From: Modestobacter sp. VKM Ac-2977
Lineage (GTDB): Bacteria > Actinomycetota > Actinomycetes > Mycobacteriales > Geodermatophilaceae
Length of the DNA: 64,000 nucleotides
Direction of reading: 5' to 3'
Assembly (NCBI RefSeq): GCF_026968045.1
Contig: NZ_JAPVBQ010000001.1
Coordinates: 1,253,238-1,317,237, forward strand
The position numbers and the translations under genes were made by a program. The stretch's first letter is position 1, and every line of letters starts with the position of its first letter. Positions 53,059-62,548 of this stretch are shown here, one piece after another. The notes below the pieces were generated by a model. It worked only from the letters and a program-made list of their open reading frames with translations. It was not told the DNA's origin and did no database searches.

Positions 53059-55413
53059 TCAGGCCGGGCGGGCTCGGCGGGGGGCCCGGGCGGCCGCCCA
53101 CCGCGCGGCCGTCGTGAGCGTGGAGGTCGGCCACACCGCCGCCCGGACCCGCTGACCGCGGGAGGAGGACCGGAGCAACGCCCGCCGCACCGTCGTCAGC
53201 GCCTCGGACAGCGTCGGGTCCGGTCCGGGCCGGGCCGCCGGTGGGCCGTACACCGAACGCTCCTGGGCCAGCGCCAGGGTCCGCACCGCCGGGACCGCGG
53301 CGGGGTCGGTGGCGGCGAGCCGCTGGGCCAGCTCGAGGGCCAGCTGGCGTGCCGTCGACGTGCCGGGCAGCTCGACGCCCAGGTCGGCGGTGGTCGCCAG
53401 CAGCTCGTCCCACAGGGCGCCCGGCCGTCCGTCGGCCAGCCGGGCGGCGCGCTGACTGCGGCGGACGGCGAACGGCACCGCGGCCAGGGCGAGGACGGCC
53501 AGGGTGCCTGCTGCCCCGAGCAGCCACGGCGTGAGCTGCTGCTGCGGTGCGGCCTGGGGCGCCAGCGGGGGCACGTACTGGTCGTCGCGGTCGAGCTCGG
53601 CGCTCGGCGCTGCCGGCAGCGGGGCGCCGGCCTCCGGCGTGGCCAGGTCCGGGGTGTCGTCGTCGACCGCGTCCGTGCGGGGCGCCCAGGGGAGCTCCAC
53701 GGCGCGGTCGGCGGCGATCGGGGTCGGGTCGAAGGGGATCCAGCCGATGCCGGCGAACCAGGCCTCGACCCAGGCGTGCGCGTCGTCGGTGGTGACCAGC
53801 CGGTCGCCGTCCTCGCCGACCTGGCCGGGCGTGTAGCCAAGCACCACCCGGGCCGGCACGCCCGCTGCCCGGACCAGCACGGCCATGGCGCCGGCGTACT
53901 GCTCGCAGTAGCCCCGCTTGAGCCGGAGGAAGTCGGCGAGGTCGTCGCCGGTGGTGCCCTGGCTGGTGGACAGGCTGTAGGCGAAGCCGTTGGCCGGGTC
54001 GGTGAAGAGGCCGAGCACGGCCCGGACCCGCTCGTAGGGCGACTGCGCCGGGTCGGTGAGCTGGTCGGCCAGGGCGGTGACGGCGGGGTCGAGCTCCGGG
54101 AGCGCCGTGTAGCGCTCCACCAGGGGGTCGCCCGGGACCAGCGGTGCGGCGGCCAGCTCCGCCGTGCTCGGCTGCGGCTGCTGGGCGGTGAACCGGTAGG
54201 TGAGCCCCCCGGTGGTCACGTCCCGGCCGAAGACGGTCCGGGCGGCGGGGTCGAAGCGCCAGTCCTCGTCCTCGGAGCCCAGCACCTGCACCGACAGCGG
54301 CGAGTCCAGGAGCGGGAGGAAGCGGTCGTCGTGCTGCAGCACGGTGACCCGAGCCGTCACCGCCCGGCTGGACCGCGGGTCGGGGAGCGGCGCCAGGGGG
54401 CGGTCGGTCGCGATCGACTCCTGGCCGTCGAGGTTGCTCATCCGCCAGCCGACGTCGCCGCTGTACTCGTCCAGCGACACCGAGCGCAGGTACCCCGGGT
54501 CGGCCACCGACGCGTCGACCTGCAGCAGGTCGATCGGCTCGGGCAGGGTCAGCTGGCCGGTCATCTCCGCCACCGGGTCCAGCGACGTGCCCACCCCGTT
54601 GCCGGTGCCCGCCCCGCCCAGCCCAGCGGCGAGCGAGCCCTCGGCCAGCATGGGCACGAACGCCGGCACCAGCAGGCCGGCGACCAGGGCGACCACGCCG
54701 GTGCGCAGGGCCGGCAGGGTGCCGGTGCCCATCGGCGACCCACTGCCACCCCGGGCGTCCCCGACCAGCCGCGCCCGCTGGTCGGCCCACAGCAGGACCG
54801 CGAACCCGGCCGCCGGGGCGGCGAAGGAGATCAGCGCGACCTCCCCGATCACGGTGCTCACCGGGACGCAGTAGAGGACCAGCAGACCGAGCCCGCCCAG
54901 GGCCGGCTGGCGGGCGGGGACGGCGAGCAGGTCGACGGCCAGCGCGATCAGGGCGACGAAGACGGTGGTCAGCGCCACCAGCCCGGTCAGCGGCAACGCC
55001 GGTGTGGCCTGCTCCCGGATCTCCGCGGTGCCGTCGGCGAGCAACCCGGCCAGGTCGGCCAGGCTGCCCAGGGTCGGCAGCACGCCCGCCCAGGCGTGCT
55101 CGGGCGTGAAGACGATCGTCAGGACGACGAGCACCAGGGCCACCTGGCCCAGCGGCACCCCCAGCCGGGCCGGGCCCGACCACCACGGGGAGTCGCCCTC
55201 GGCGGGGTCGACCAGCCGGTCCAGCAGCGCCCGCAGCGCCACCCCGCCCAGGCCCACGGCGGCCACCACCATCGTCACCGGCAGCAGCCACGTGCGGGCG
55301 GCGAAGACCGGGTCCAGCGCCAGCGCTCCCAGTCCGACGGCGACCGCGACCGCGATCCCGGTGCCCGGCCCGCCGCGGGTGGCCCGGGGCAGCTCGTCGA
55401 CCTGACCGCTCAC
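53059..55413 (-). CDS. TgpA-type transglutaminase-like membrane protein
   Basis: A 784-residue protein of the DUF3488/TgpA family. About six N-terminal membrane helices (residues ~20-280) precede a periplasmic domain with the transglutaminase core: Cys in [33 protein letters not shown] (near 501), His in [23 protein letters not shown] (near 545), and Asp in that last motif. A further membrane helix ([20 protein letters not shown], about 645) and a basic cytosolic tail follow. It is coupled to the DUF58 gene by GTGA (55413-55410) and both to the MoxR ATPase, the standard cassette. The physiological role of the cassette is unknown. Confidence 0.9.
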   Translation of the reverse strand: MSGQVDELPRATRGGPGTGIAVAVAVGLGALALDPVFAARTWLLPVTMVVAAVGLGGVALRALLDRLVDPAEGDSPWWSGPARLGVPLGQVALVLVVLTIVFTPEHAWAGVLPTLGSLADLAGLLADGTAEIREQATPALPLTGLVALTTVFVALIALAVDLLAVPARQPALGGLGLLVLYCVPVSTVIGEVALISFAAPAAGFAVLLWADQRARLVGDARGGSGSPMGTGTLPALRTGVVALVAGLLVPAFVPMLAEGSLAAGLGGAGTGNGVGTSLDPVAEMTGQLTLPEPIDLLQVDASVADPGYLRSVSLDEYSGDVGWRMSNLDGQESIATDRPLAPLPDPRSSRAVTARVTVLQHDDRFLPLLDSPLSVQVLGSEDEDWRFDPAARTVFGRDVTTGGLTYRFTAQQPQPSTAELAAAPLVPGDPLVERYTALPELDPAVTALADQLTDPAQSPYERVRAVLGLFTDPANGFAYSLSTSQGTTGDDLADFLRLKRGYCEQYAGAMAVLVRAAGVPARVVLGYTPGQVGEDGDRLVTTDDAHAWVEAWFAGIGWIPFDPTPIAADRAVELPWAPRTDAVDDDTPDLATPEAGAPLPAAPSAELDRDDQYVPPLAPQAAPQQQLTPWLLGAAGTLAVLALAAVPFAVRRSQRAARLADGRPGALWDELLATTADLGVELPGTSTARQLALELAQRLAATDPAAVPAVRTLALAQERSVYGPPAARPGPDPTLSEALTTVRRALLRSSSRGQRVRAAVWPTSTLTTAARWAAARAPRRARPA

Positions 55414-56762
55414 GCCGGCACCGGCCCTGCGACGCCGGCCCGGCTGCCCACCTGGCTCCACAGCTGCGCCACGCTCTGGTCCGGCCCGATCGTGGCCACC
55501 TGCCAGCCGGCCGCGCGGAACAGGTCGCCGGCCTGCTGCTGCCGGGTGCACAGCTCCGCCCGGGCGGCGGGACCGAGCGCACGCCGGCCCCGGGTGGCCC
55601 CGCCGTCCAGCCAGCCCGCCGCGTCCACCAGCACCGCGACGTCCCGGCCCGGGCCCGACCGGGCGCGGACCAGCGCCGCGACGTCCTCGGGGTCGACGAG
55701 GCCCAGCAGGCAGATGGCCGGACCGTCGGCCCCCGACCGGCGCAGCGCCTCCACCCCCAGCTGCAGCCCGGGCTGGGGCGCACCGCCCAGTCCGGCGAGT
55801 CGCTCGAGCAGCTCGTCCGGGCCCAGCTGTCCCCGGCCCAGCGCCGGGGTGAGCTCCCCGCCGTCGGTCACCACGCGCAGGGCGGCGCCTCGGCGCAGCA
55901 GGTGGGTGCCGATGCTGGCCGTGGCCTCCACCACCCACTCCAGGGTGTCCTGCGGCGGGGCCGGGTCACCGGCTGCGCCGTCGACGCTGCCTCCCAGCAG
56001 GTGGACGGTCGACCGGGTGTCGACGAACACGGTCGCCGCGGCTCGCCACGGGCGCTCCTCCAGCCGGACCATCAGCTCGCCGGTGCGGGCGGTGGCGCGC
56101 CAGTGGACCAGGCGCAGGTCGTCGCCGTGGCGGTACTCCCGGGTGCTGACGTCGTCCTCGCCGTGGACGGCGATCGAACGGCGGGCGCCCTCGCCGCCGT
56201 CGCCACCGGCACCGGTCAGCGCCCCGCCACCGGACAGCGGCACGACCCGGGGGAGCACCAGCAGGGCGGCGGTGTCGGTGCCCGTCGCGGTGCGCAGCAC
56301 CAGGCCGAAGGGGTCGACCAGCCGCAGGCTCAGCGGCCCGAGGGTGTACCGGCCGCGCCGGGAACCGTGCAGCCGGTACCGGAGCGGGGCGGTGCTGCCG
56401 CTGGACAACCGCTCCACGACGAAGCGCGGCCGGGGGCCCAGGTCGACCGGCAGGTGCTCGGTGAGCAACCACAGGCCGCCCGGGCGCCGGTCGGTGTTGG
56501 CCACCTCCAGCAGCACGTCGGCGGACCCGCCGCGCGGCAACCGGGCCGGGGTGACGGTGCGCCGGGTGGCGACCCGGAAGCGCTGGCGGGCGACCCCGAC
56601 GGCGGACACCACCGGCAGGGCGAGCACGAACACGGCCAGCTGCACCAGTGCCCGCTCGCCGAGCAGGGCGCCCAGCGCGGCCAGGGTCAGCCCGGCGGCG
56701 ACCAGGCAGCGGCCGCGCAGGGTGAGGGAGGACGCGGCGTCGGCGATCCGGGTGCGGGCCAT
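55410..56762 (-). CDS. DUF58 domain protein (MoxR-associated, vWA-like)
   Basis: A 450-residue protein. Two N-terminal membrane helices ([41 protein letters not shown]) precede a beta domain ([43 protein letters not shown]). The DUF58 signature follows: [39 protein letters not shown]. This and the vWA-like region ([14 protein letters not shown]) are characteristic partners of MoxR ATPases. GTGA overlap connects it with the TgpA gene; the MoxR gene ends 32 bp upstream. Confidence 0.9.
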   Translation of the reverse strand: MARTRIADAASSLTLRGRCLVAAGLTLAALGALLGERALVQLAVFVLALPVVSAVGVARQRFRVATRRTVTPARLPRGGSADVLLEVANTDRRPGGLWLLTEHLPVDLGPRPRFVVERLSSGSTAPLRYRLHGSRRGRYTLGPLSLRLVDPFGLVLRTATGTDTAALLVLPRVVPLSGGGALTGAGGDGGEGARRSIAVHGEDDVSTREYRHGDDLRLVHWRATARTGELMVRLEERPWRAAATVFVDTRSTVHLLGGSVDGAAGDPAPPQDTLEWVVEATASIGTHLLRRGAALRVVTDGGELTPALGRGQLGPDELLERLAGLGGAPQPGLQLGVEALRRSGADGPAICLLGLVDPEDVAALVRARSGPGRDVAVLVDAAGWLDGGATRGRRALGPAARAELCTRQQQAGDLFRAAGWQVATIGPDQSVAQLWSQVGSRAGVAGPVPA

Positions 56763-56794
56763 GGGCGGGGTGTCCGTCTCTGGGGTGGGCCGGC

Positions 56795-57853
56795 TCAGCG
56801 GCCGCCGTGGACGGGCACGGTGGCGAGCAGGTCGGTGACCACCCGCTGGGCGTCCCGGCGCGCCAGCGCCGCGTCCGGGGTCAGCAGCAGCCGGTGCGCC
56901 AGCACCGGCACCGCCATGGCCTGCACGTCGTCGGGGAGCACGTGGTCGCGGCCGGCCAGCGCTGCGGTGGCGCGGGCGGCGCGCAGCAGTTGCAGCCCCG
57001 CCCGGGGGGAGGCGCCCAGTCGCAGGTCGGGGGAGCGGCGGGTGGCCTCGACCAGCGAGACGACGTACTGGCGCAGCGGCTCGGCGACGTGCAGCCGGCC
57101 CACCGCGGCCACCAGGGTCCGCACGTGCGCGGCGTCGACGACCGGGGTGAGCGCGGTGAGCGGGTCGACGGTGGCCCGTTCGCCGAGCATCGCCAGCTCG
57201 GCGTCGCGGTCCGGGTAGCCCATCGAGACCCGGGCGGTGAACCGGTCGCGCTGTGCCTCCGGGAGGGGATAGGTGCCCTCCATCTCCAGCGGGTTCTGCG
57301 TCGCGACCACCATGAACGGCCGGGCCAGCTCGTAGGTGACGCCGTCGACGGTGACCTGCCGCTCCTCCATGCACTCCAGCAGGGCCGACTGGGTCTTCGG
57401 CGAGGCCCGGTTGATCTCGTCGGCCACGACCACGTTGGCGAAGACGGCGCCGGGCTTGAACTCGAACGCCCGGGACTCCTGGTCGTAGACGGCCACGCCG
57501 GTGACGTCGCTGGGCAGCAGGTCGGGGGTGAACTGGATCCGGCGCACCGTGCCGTCGATGGTGCGGGCCAGCGCCTTGGCCAGGGTGGTCTTCCCGACCC
57601 CGGGGACGTCCTCGATCAGCAGGTGGCCCTCGGCCAGCAGCACGACCAGCGCCAGCCGGACGACGTCGGGCTTGCCCTCCACCACGCGGCCGATCGCCTC
57701 GGCGAGCTGCGTCCCCTCGGCCGCCACGTCGACGTCGGTCTCCGGCTGCGTCGCTGCGGCGTCCTGGCCGGTGTCGTGCCGGGGTGCGGAGCGCAGCTCC
57801 GTCGTCCCCCGGTCCGACCGCAGCTCTGCCGTGCCCTCGGTCACCCCGCTCAC
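56795..57853 (-). CDS. MoxR family AAA+ ATPase
   Basis: A 352-residue AAA+ ATPase. Walker A is LIEDVPGVGKTTLAKALA (about 82-91), Walker B with sensor 1 is VVVADEINRASPKTQSALLECMEERQVTV, and FMVVATQNPLEMEGTYPLPEAQRDRFTARV follows, typical of MoxR. The N-terminal ~50 residues are Thr/Asp-rich and disordered. It heads the MoxR, DUF58 and transglutaminase operon, thought to act as a chaperone cassette for membrane or metal-dependent partners. The GTG start at 57853 is 228 bp from the divergent mraZ gene. Confidence 0.93.
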   Translation of the reverse strand: MSGVTEGTAELRSDRGTTELRSAPRHDTGQDAAATQPETDVDVAAEGTQLAEAIGRVVEGKPDVVRLALVVLLAEGHLLIEDVPGVGKTTLAKALARTIDGTVRRIQFTPDLLPSDVTGVAVYDQESRAFEFKPGAVFANVVVADEINRASPKTQSALLECMEERQVTVDGVTYELARPFMVVATQNPLEMEGTYPLPEAQRDRFTARVSMGYPDRDAELAMLGERATVDPLTALTPVVDAAHVRTLVAAVGRLHVAEPLRQYVVSLVEATRRSPDLRLGASPRAGLQLLRAARATAALAGRDHVLPDDVQAMAVPVLAHRLLLTPDAALARRDAQRVVTDLLATVPVHGGR

Positions 57854-57973
57854 GGTACGTGCTGATCAGCGGCGTGCACGGGCGATGCCGTCCTGATGCC
57901 GTTCCGCTGCCGTCCCGCGGCCCGGAGGTGGCCGGTGGGGCGCCGTGGAGGAGAGGGGGCGACACGGCGTGGA

Positions 57974-58003
57974 GTGGTGTCCAGTGGGGGCCAGTGGGTT
58001 ACT
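57974..58003 (+). promoter_or_regulatory. MraZ operator: three 10-bp direct repeats
   Basis: GTGGTGTCCA, GTGGGGGCCA, and GTGGGTTACT follow each other directly, the GTGG-type repeats with helical-turn spacing that MraZ binds in other bacteria. The last one overlaps the TACTGT -10 element (58000-58005) of the dcw promoter. Confidence 0.7.
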
Positions 58004-58081
58004 GTGTCGCGCAATGGGGAGGCTGGGGCCACGGACGGTGCCCGGCACGACCACAGGAGGACTGATGCAGGGGGTGATCCG

Positions 58082-58516
58082 GTGTTCGTCGGCAGCTACC
58101 CCCTGCGTCTGGACGAGAAGGGCCGGCTCGCCCTCCCGGTCCGGTACCGCGAGCTGGTGGCCGACGGCATGGTGATCAAGAAGGGCCAGGAGCGCTGCGT
58201 CTACGGCCTGACCATGGCCCGGGTCGCCGAGCAGAGCGCCGCGCTGAAGTCCATGGCGCCGGCCGACACCAACGCGGGCCGCATGCACGCCCGGATGAGC
58301 TTCGGCTCGATGGTCGAGGTCGAGGCGGACAAGACCGGCCGGATCACCATCCCCGCCACCCTGCGGGAGTACGCCGGCCTGGACCGCGACGTCGTCGTCG
58401 TCGGGGTGGACACCCGCTTCGAGATCTGGGACTCCGGCACCTGGGACGCCTACGTGGCCGAGCAGGAGGCCGTCTTCGCCGCCATGGAGAGCGAGGGGAT
58501 GCCGACCCTGTCCTGA
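58082..58516 (+). CDS. mraZ: Transcriptional regulator MraZ
   Basis: A 144-residue AbrB-like DNA-binding protein that autoregulates the division and cell wall cluster. It has two SpoVT/AbrB-type repeats: FVGSYPLRLDEKGRLALPVRYRELVADG and FGSMVEVEADKTGRITIPATLREYAGLDRDVVVVGVDTRFEIWDSGTWDAY, both matching MraZ DxKGR and DKxGRI cores. Start GTG 58082 follows AGGGGG. Three GTGG repeats at 57974-58003 form its likely operator. The gene is separated from mraW by a 324-bp C-rich gap instead of the usual short spacing. Confidence 0.94.
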   Translation: MFVGSYPLRLDEKGRLALPVRYRELVADGMVIKKGQERCVYGLTMARVAEQSAALKSMAPADTNAGRMHARMSFGSMVEVEADKTGRITIPATLREYAGLDRDVVVVGVDTRFEIWDSGTWDAYVAEQEAVFAAMESEGMPTLS

Positions 58517-58570
58517 GTCGACCCCCACTCCACCCCACCGAGACCGCTCCACCCCGCCCCACCCCCTGGA

Positions 58571-58633
58571 CGAGCCGACTTCCCCGCGGCTCGACCGGAC
58601 CCGGACCGCGAGCCGACTTCCCCCCGGCTCGAC
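58571..58633. repeat. Duplicated 25-bp hairpin in the mraZ-mraW gap
   Basis: CGAGCCGACTTCCCCGCGGC... occurs at 58571-58595 and again, with one mismatch, at 58609-58633. Each copy has arms CGAGCCG and CGGCTCG that pair over 7 bp. The whole 324-bp gap (58517-58840) is strongly C-rich on the coding strand and holds no gene. Confidence 0.75.
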
Positions 58634-58840
58634 GTCCACCGCACCGACCGCCCCACCCGCCCAGCTGCCCCAGCTCGGCTCCACCTGGTACCGCTTCCCC
58701 GGCGCCAGGCGAGCCGGGCGGGGCAGCGGGCCGGGGCAGTGCGCTCGTCCCGCCCCACCCGCGCTCCACTGCCCACCACCCGCCCCACTGGGCCCCACCC
58801 CCCGCCCAGCCCGCCCCTGCGCCCCGAGAGGAACTCGTCG

Positions 58841-59818
58841 ATGAGCAGCCCCGAGGCCGCCGGGCCCGCGCTGCACGTCCCCGTCCTCCTCGACCGGGTC
58901 ACCGAGCTGCTCGCCCCCGCGGTGAGCGCACCGGGCGCCGTCCTGGTCGACTGCACGCTGGGGCTGGCCGGCCACTCCCTGGCCCTGCTGGGGGCCCATC
59001 CAGGGCTCCGGCTGATCGGCCTGGACCGGGACCCCGACGCCCGCGCCGAGGCCGCTGCCCGGATCACCGCCGCCGGCCACGCCGAGCGCGCCACCCTGGT
59101 GCCCGCCGTCTTCGACGAGCTGCCCGACGTGCTGGCCGAGCTCGGGGTCGACGAGGTGCAGGGCGTCCTGTTCGACCTCGGCGTCTCCTCCCTGCAGCTG
59201 GACCGCCCCACCCGCGGGTTCAGCTACTCCACCGACGCGCCGCTGGACATGCGGATGGACCCCTCCGGTCCCCGCACCGCGGCCGACGTGGTCAACACCT
59301 ACTCCCGGGGCGAGCTGACCCGGGTGCTCAAGGTCTACGGCGAGGAGCGCTTCGCCGGCCGGATCGCCGCCGCCATCGAGCGGGAGCGGGCCCGGGAGCC
59401 GTTCACCGGGACCGCCCGGCTGGCCGAGCTGGTGCGCTCGTCGATCCCCGCGGCCACCCGACGCACCGGTGGACACCCGGCCAAGCGGACCTTCCAGGCC
59501 CTCCGGATCGAGGTCAACGACGAACTCGGGGTGCTCTCCCGCGCCCTGCCCGCCGCCATCGACGCGCTCGCGATCGGTGGCCGACTGGTCGTGATCAGCT
59601 TCCACTCCCTCGAGGACCGCATCGTGAAGCAGACGCTCGCCGCAGAGGCCACCGACCGGACGCCGCCCGGCATGCCGGTCCCGATGCCCGAGCACGCCCC
59701 GGTGCTGAAGCTGGTGACCCGGGGCGGGGAGGCGCCCGGTGACGCCGAGCTGGCCGTCAACCCACGGGCCGCCTCGGCGCGGGTCCGTGCCGCCGAACGC
59801 CTCCGGCGGGCGGCATGA
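58841..59818 (+). CDS. rsmH: 16S rRNA (cytosine1402-N4)-methyltransferase RsmH
   Basis: N4-methylates C1402 of 16S rRNA. The 325-residue MraW/RsmH protein has the family start [16 protein letters not shown] motif [25 protein letters not shown], and the [30 protein letters not shown] block, followed by [13 protein letters not shown] and [16 protein letters not shown] 58841 has AGAGG upstream. The stop overlaps the FtsL-like start (ATGA at 59815-59818). Confidence 0.96.
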   Translation: MSSPEAAGPALHVPVLLDRVTELLAPAVSAPGAVLVDCTLGLAGHSLALLGAHPGLRLIGLDRDPDARAEAAARITAAGHAERATLVPAVFDELPDVLAELGVDEVQGVLFDLGVSSLQLDRPTRGFSYSTDAPLDMRMDPSGPRTAADVVNTYSRGELTRVLKVYGEERFAGRIAAAIERERAREPFTGTARLAELVRSSIPAATRRTGGHPAKRTFQALRIEVNDELGVLSRALPAAIDALAIGGRLVVISFHSLEDRIVKQTLAAEATDRTPPGMPVPMPEHAPVLKLVTRGGEAPGDAELAVNPRAASARVRAAERLRRAA

Positions 59819-60588
59819 GCCAGCCGGCGCGCTCCGCCCCGCGGAACAGCAGCCCCCGCACCCCCACCCCGCGCACCCCCACGCCGCGCACCCCGCACGG
59901 CAGCACCGCCCGCACCGGGGCGACCCGCGCGGGCACCGCCCGGACCACGACCGCCCGGACCACGACGGCCCGGACAAACGGCCGCGCGACCACCGGCCCG
60001 GTGCACGTGTCCCGGGTCGCCCCGTCCCGGCGCAGCGGACCGGTCCCGAGTGGTCCGCAGCTGCGGCTGGTGCCGCCCAGCCGGCCGACCCCGGCCCGCG
60101 CACCCCGCGGCAGCCGGCGGGCGCTGCTGCGCGGTCGCCGGGCGCCGTTCGTCGTCGTGCTCGTCGCCCTGCTGGTCGGGACGACGCTGGGCCTGCTCCT
60201 GCTCAACACCGCGATCGCCGTGGACTCCCTGCACGCCACCGAGCAGCGGGTGGCGATGGCCGAGCAGGCCAAGGAGGTGGCTCGACTGGAACAGCAGGTG
60301 ATCGCTGCCGAGACTGCCGCCGAACTGGCCCGCGCCGCTGCCGCGGTCGGGCTGGTCCCGCCGGGGGACGCGGCGCACCTGGTGCTGCAGCCCGACGGCA
60401 GCTCCGTCCTGCTGGGCAGCGCCACGCCGGCGACGCCCCCCGTCGAGCCGGAGACCACCGACCCGGAGGCCACCGACCCGGAGGCCACCGACCCGGAGGC
60501 CACCGACCAGGAGTCCGACTCCAGTACCGATCCCGCACAGACCGACCCCCCGCCCACCGACGACGCGTCGCCGACCCCCGGGAACTGA
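59815..60588 (+). CDS. FtsL-like septum formation protein with repetitive flanks
   Basis: A 257-residue single-pass membrane protein in the position of ftsL / Rv2164c. The N-terminal ~105 residues are Thr/Arg/Pro-rich with repeats (TPRTP; TARTT) and end in [12 protein letters not shown]. The membrane helix is [24 protein letters not shown] near 113-136. A short coiled coil follows ([42 protein letters not shown]), typical of FtsL/FtsB. The C-terminal tail is acidic with three TDPEA repeats. Its ATG overlaps the RsmH stop, and pbpB begins 4 bp after its own stop. Confidence 0.82.
   Translation: MSQPARSAPRNSSPRTPTPRTPTPRTPHGSTARTGATRAGTARTTTARTTTARTNGRATTGPVHVSRVAPSRRSGPVPSGPQLRLVPPSRPTPARAPRGSRRALLRGRRAPFVVVLVALLVGTTLGLLLLNTAIAVDSLHATEQRVAMAEQAKEVARLEQQVIAAETAAELARAAAAVGLVPPGDAAHLVLQPDGSSVLLGSATPATPPVEPETTDPEATDPEATDPEATDQESDSSTDPAQTDPPPTDDASPTPGN
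60457..60501 (+). repeat. Three 15-bp tandem repeats encoding TDPEA
   Basis: ACCGACCCGGAGGCC occurs three times in direct succession inside the 3' part of the FtsL-like gene, so the repeat number may vary between strains. Confidence 0.85.
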
Positions 60589-60591
60589 TCC

Positions 60592-62454
60592 GTGCCCCCT
60601 GCAGGTCCACTCCCGCCGAACCGCCCGGTCGGGGCCCGCCGGACCCCGGTCCGGCCCACCGGCCCGGCCGGGCGCGGTGCGCCGCTGTCCCGTCGCGAGC
60701 CCGGGACGCGGCGTCTCCAGCCGCTGGGGCTGGCGGAGCGGGACCAGCGCAACCGCTGGGGGCTGGCCTTCCTGATCACCCTGCTGGTCGTGGTCGTCGG
60801 CAAGCTCGTGGTGCTGCAGGGGGTCGACGGGGCCGCCTACGCACAGGCCGCCGAGAACGACCGGATGCGCACGTACCCGATCGAGGCCGTCCGGGGGGAG
60901 ATCACCGACCGGAACGGCAAGGTGCTCGCCTACTCGGTGGACGCCAAGCGGGTGACGGCCGACCCGACCCTGGTCTCCGACCCCACCCGTACGGCGCTGG
61001 CGCTGACCACCCTGCTCGGGGTCCCGGTCGACGAGCTCGTCGAGAAGCTCTCCCGGGAGGGGCGCTACGTCGTCCTGGCCGACGAGGTGAGCACCGACGT
61101 CACCGACCAGATCCGTGAGCTCCCGGCCTCGACGCAGGCCGGCCTGGTCTTCCAGGACGACCCGGTGCGGCTGTACCCGGCGGGCGCGGTCGGCGGGCAG
61201 CTCGTCGGCTTCGTCGGCAAGGAGGGCAACGGCCTCGCCGGGATCGAGCAGACGTTCGAGGAGGTGCTGGCCGGGATCGACGGTGAGGAGCGGATCGAGG
61301 TCGACGGCGTCGGCAACCCGATCCCCTCGGGCATCGACGACACCCAGCCGGCCACCGACGGCAGCACCGTCCAGCTGACGCTGGACCAGGACCTCCAGTT
61401 CGTCGTGCAGCAGACGCTGGACGCCGCCTGCGCCGACGAGGCGACCGCCACGGCCTCGGCCGTCGTCCAGCACGTGCAGACCGGCGAGGTGGTGGCGATG
61501 GCCTCCTGCCCCGGCTACGACCCGGGCAGCTACAACACCACCGACCCGGACCTGCTCGGCAACCCGGTCCTCTCCGAGGTCTACGAGCCGGGCTCGGTGC
61601 TGAAGGCGGTGACCTTGGCCGCCGCGATCGAGGAGGGCAAGGCCACCAAGGACACGGTGCTGAACGTCGACGGGCACATCCAGGCCGGGGACGTCGTGGT
61701 CACCGACGCCCACGACCACGAGCCGATCGACTTCACCGTCACCGGGATCCTCGCCAAGTCCAGCAACGTCGGGTCGATCATGCTGGCCCGGGAGGTCGGC
61801 GACAGCACGTTCGAGGAGTACCTGCGCCGCTTCGGGCTCGGGTCGACCACCGGCATCGAGCTCCCCGGGGAGAGCGCCGGCATCCTGCAGGACTCGGCGG
61901 ACTGGACCGAGAGCCGCGCGGCCAACGTGCCGATCGGTCAGGGCGTCTCGGTGACCACCCTGCAGATGGCGTCGGCGTACCAGGCCCTCGCCAACGACGG
62001 GGTGCGGATCGAACCGCGGGTGGTCTCCTCGGTGACCGCCGCGGACGGCACCGTCACCGACGTGCCGCAGCCCGAGGGCGCGCGGGTGGTCAGCGAGTCC
62101 ACCGCCGACCAGCTGACCTACATGCTGGAGGCGGTCGTCGGCCCCGGGGGCACCGCGCCACTGGGCGAGATCGACGGCTTCCGGGTCGCCGGCAAGACCG
62201 GCACCGCCCAGCGGGCCAACCCGGAGACGGGCAGCTACGCCGGCGGCGGCTACTTCACCACCTTCGTCGGCTACGCCCCGGCCGACGACCCGCAGTACGT
62301 GGTGGCCGTCGACCTCGAGCGGCCCACCAGCGACGCCGAGGGCGGGCAGGTCGCCGCCCCCGTCTTCGCCGACGTCATGCGGTACGCGCTGATCTCCGGC
62401 GGCGTCGTCCCCTCCGGTGCGCCGCGCCCGGACTTCACCCTCACCGTCCCCTGA
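60592..62454 (+). CDS. pbpB: Penicillin-binding protein, FtsI/PbpB class B transpeptidase
   Basis: Septal peptidoglycan transpeptidase. The 620-residue protein has a ~55-residue basic N-terminus, one membrane helix (WGLAFLITLLVVVVGKLVVLQG) and the class B pedestal (RGEITDRNGKVLAYSVDAKRVTADP). In the transpeptidase domain the active-site Ser is in YEPGSVLKAVTLAAA (near 335), SxN is KSSNVGS (near 388) and KTGT is AGKTGTAQRA (near 534). GTG 60592 is chosen because it lies 4 bp after the FtsL-like stop; the first ~30 residues are Pro/Arg-rich and could be a bit shorter. There is no C-terminal PASTA. Confidence 0.95.
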   Translation: MPPAGPLPPNRPVGARRTPVRPTGPAGRGAPLSRREPGTRRLQPLGLAERDQRNRWGLAFLITLLVVVVGKLVVLQGVDGAAYAQAAENDRMRTYPIEAVRGEITDRNGKVLAYSVDAKRVTADPTLVSDPTRTALALTTLLGVPVDELVEKLSREGRYVVLADEVSTDVTDQIRELPASTQAGLVFQDDPVRLYPAGAVGGQLVGFVGKEGNGLAGIEQTFEEVLAGIDGEERIEVDGVGNPIPSGIDDTQPATDGSTVQLTLDQDLQFVVQQTLDAACADEATATASAVVQHVQTGEVVAMASCPGYDPGSYNTTDPDLLGNPVLSEVYEPGSVLKAVTLAAAIEEGKATKDTVLNVDGHIQAGDVVVTDAHDHEPIDFTVTGILAKSSNVGSIMLAREVGDSTFEEYLRRFGLGSTTGIELPGESAGILQDSADWTESRAANVPIGQGVSVTTLQMASAYQALANDGVRIEPRVVSSVTAADGTVTDVPQPEGARVVSESTADQLTYMLEAVVGPGGTAPLGEIDGFRVAGKTGTAQRANPETGSYAGGGYFTTFVGYAPADDPQYVVAVDLERPTSDAEGGQVAAPVFADVMRYALISGGVVPSGAPRPDFTLTVP

Positions 62455-62534
62455 ACCCGCCGGCGCAGGGAGCCGCCCACCCACCGGCGCGACACGGGGT
62501 CAGCAGGTGATCGGGCCGTCGTCCTCCGCGCCGG

Positions 62535-62540
62535 TAGATT
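62535..62540 (+). promoter_or_regulatory. -10 TAGATT, leaderless start of murE
   Basis: TAGATT, then 8 nt, then GTG at 62549. It suggests that murE has a promoter of its own in addition to read-through from pbpB. Confidence 0.5.
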
Positions 62541-62548
62541 GGACCGTC

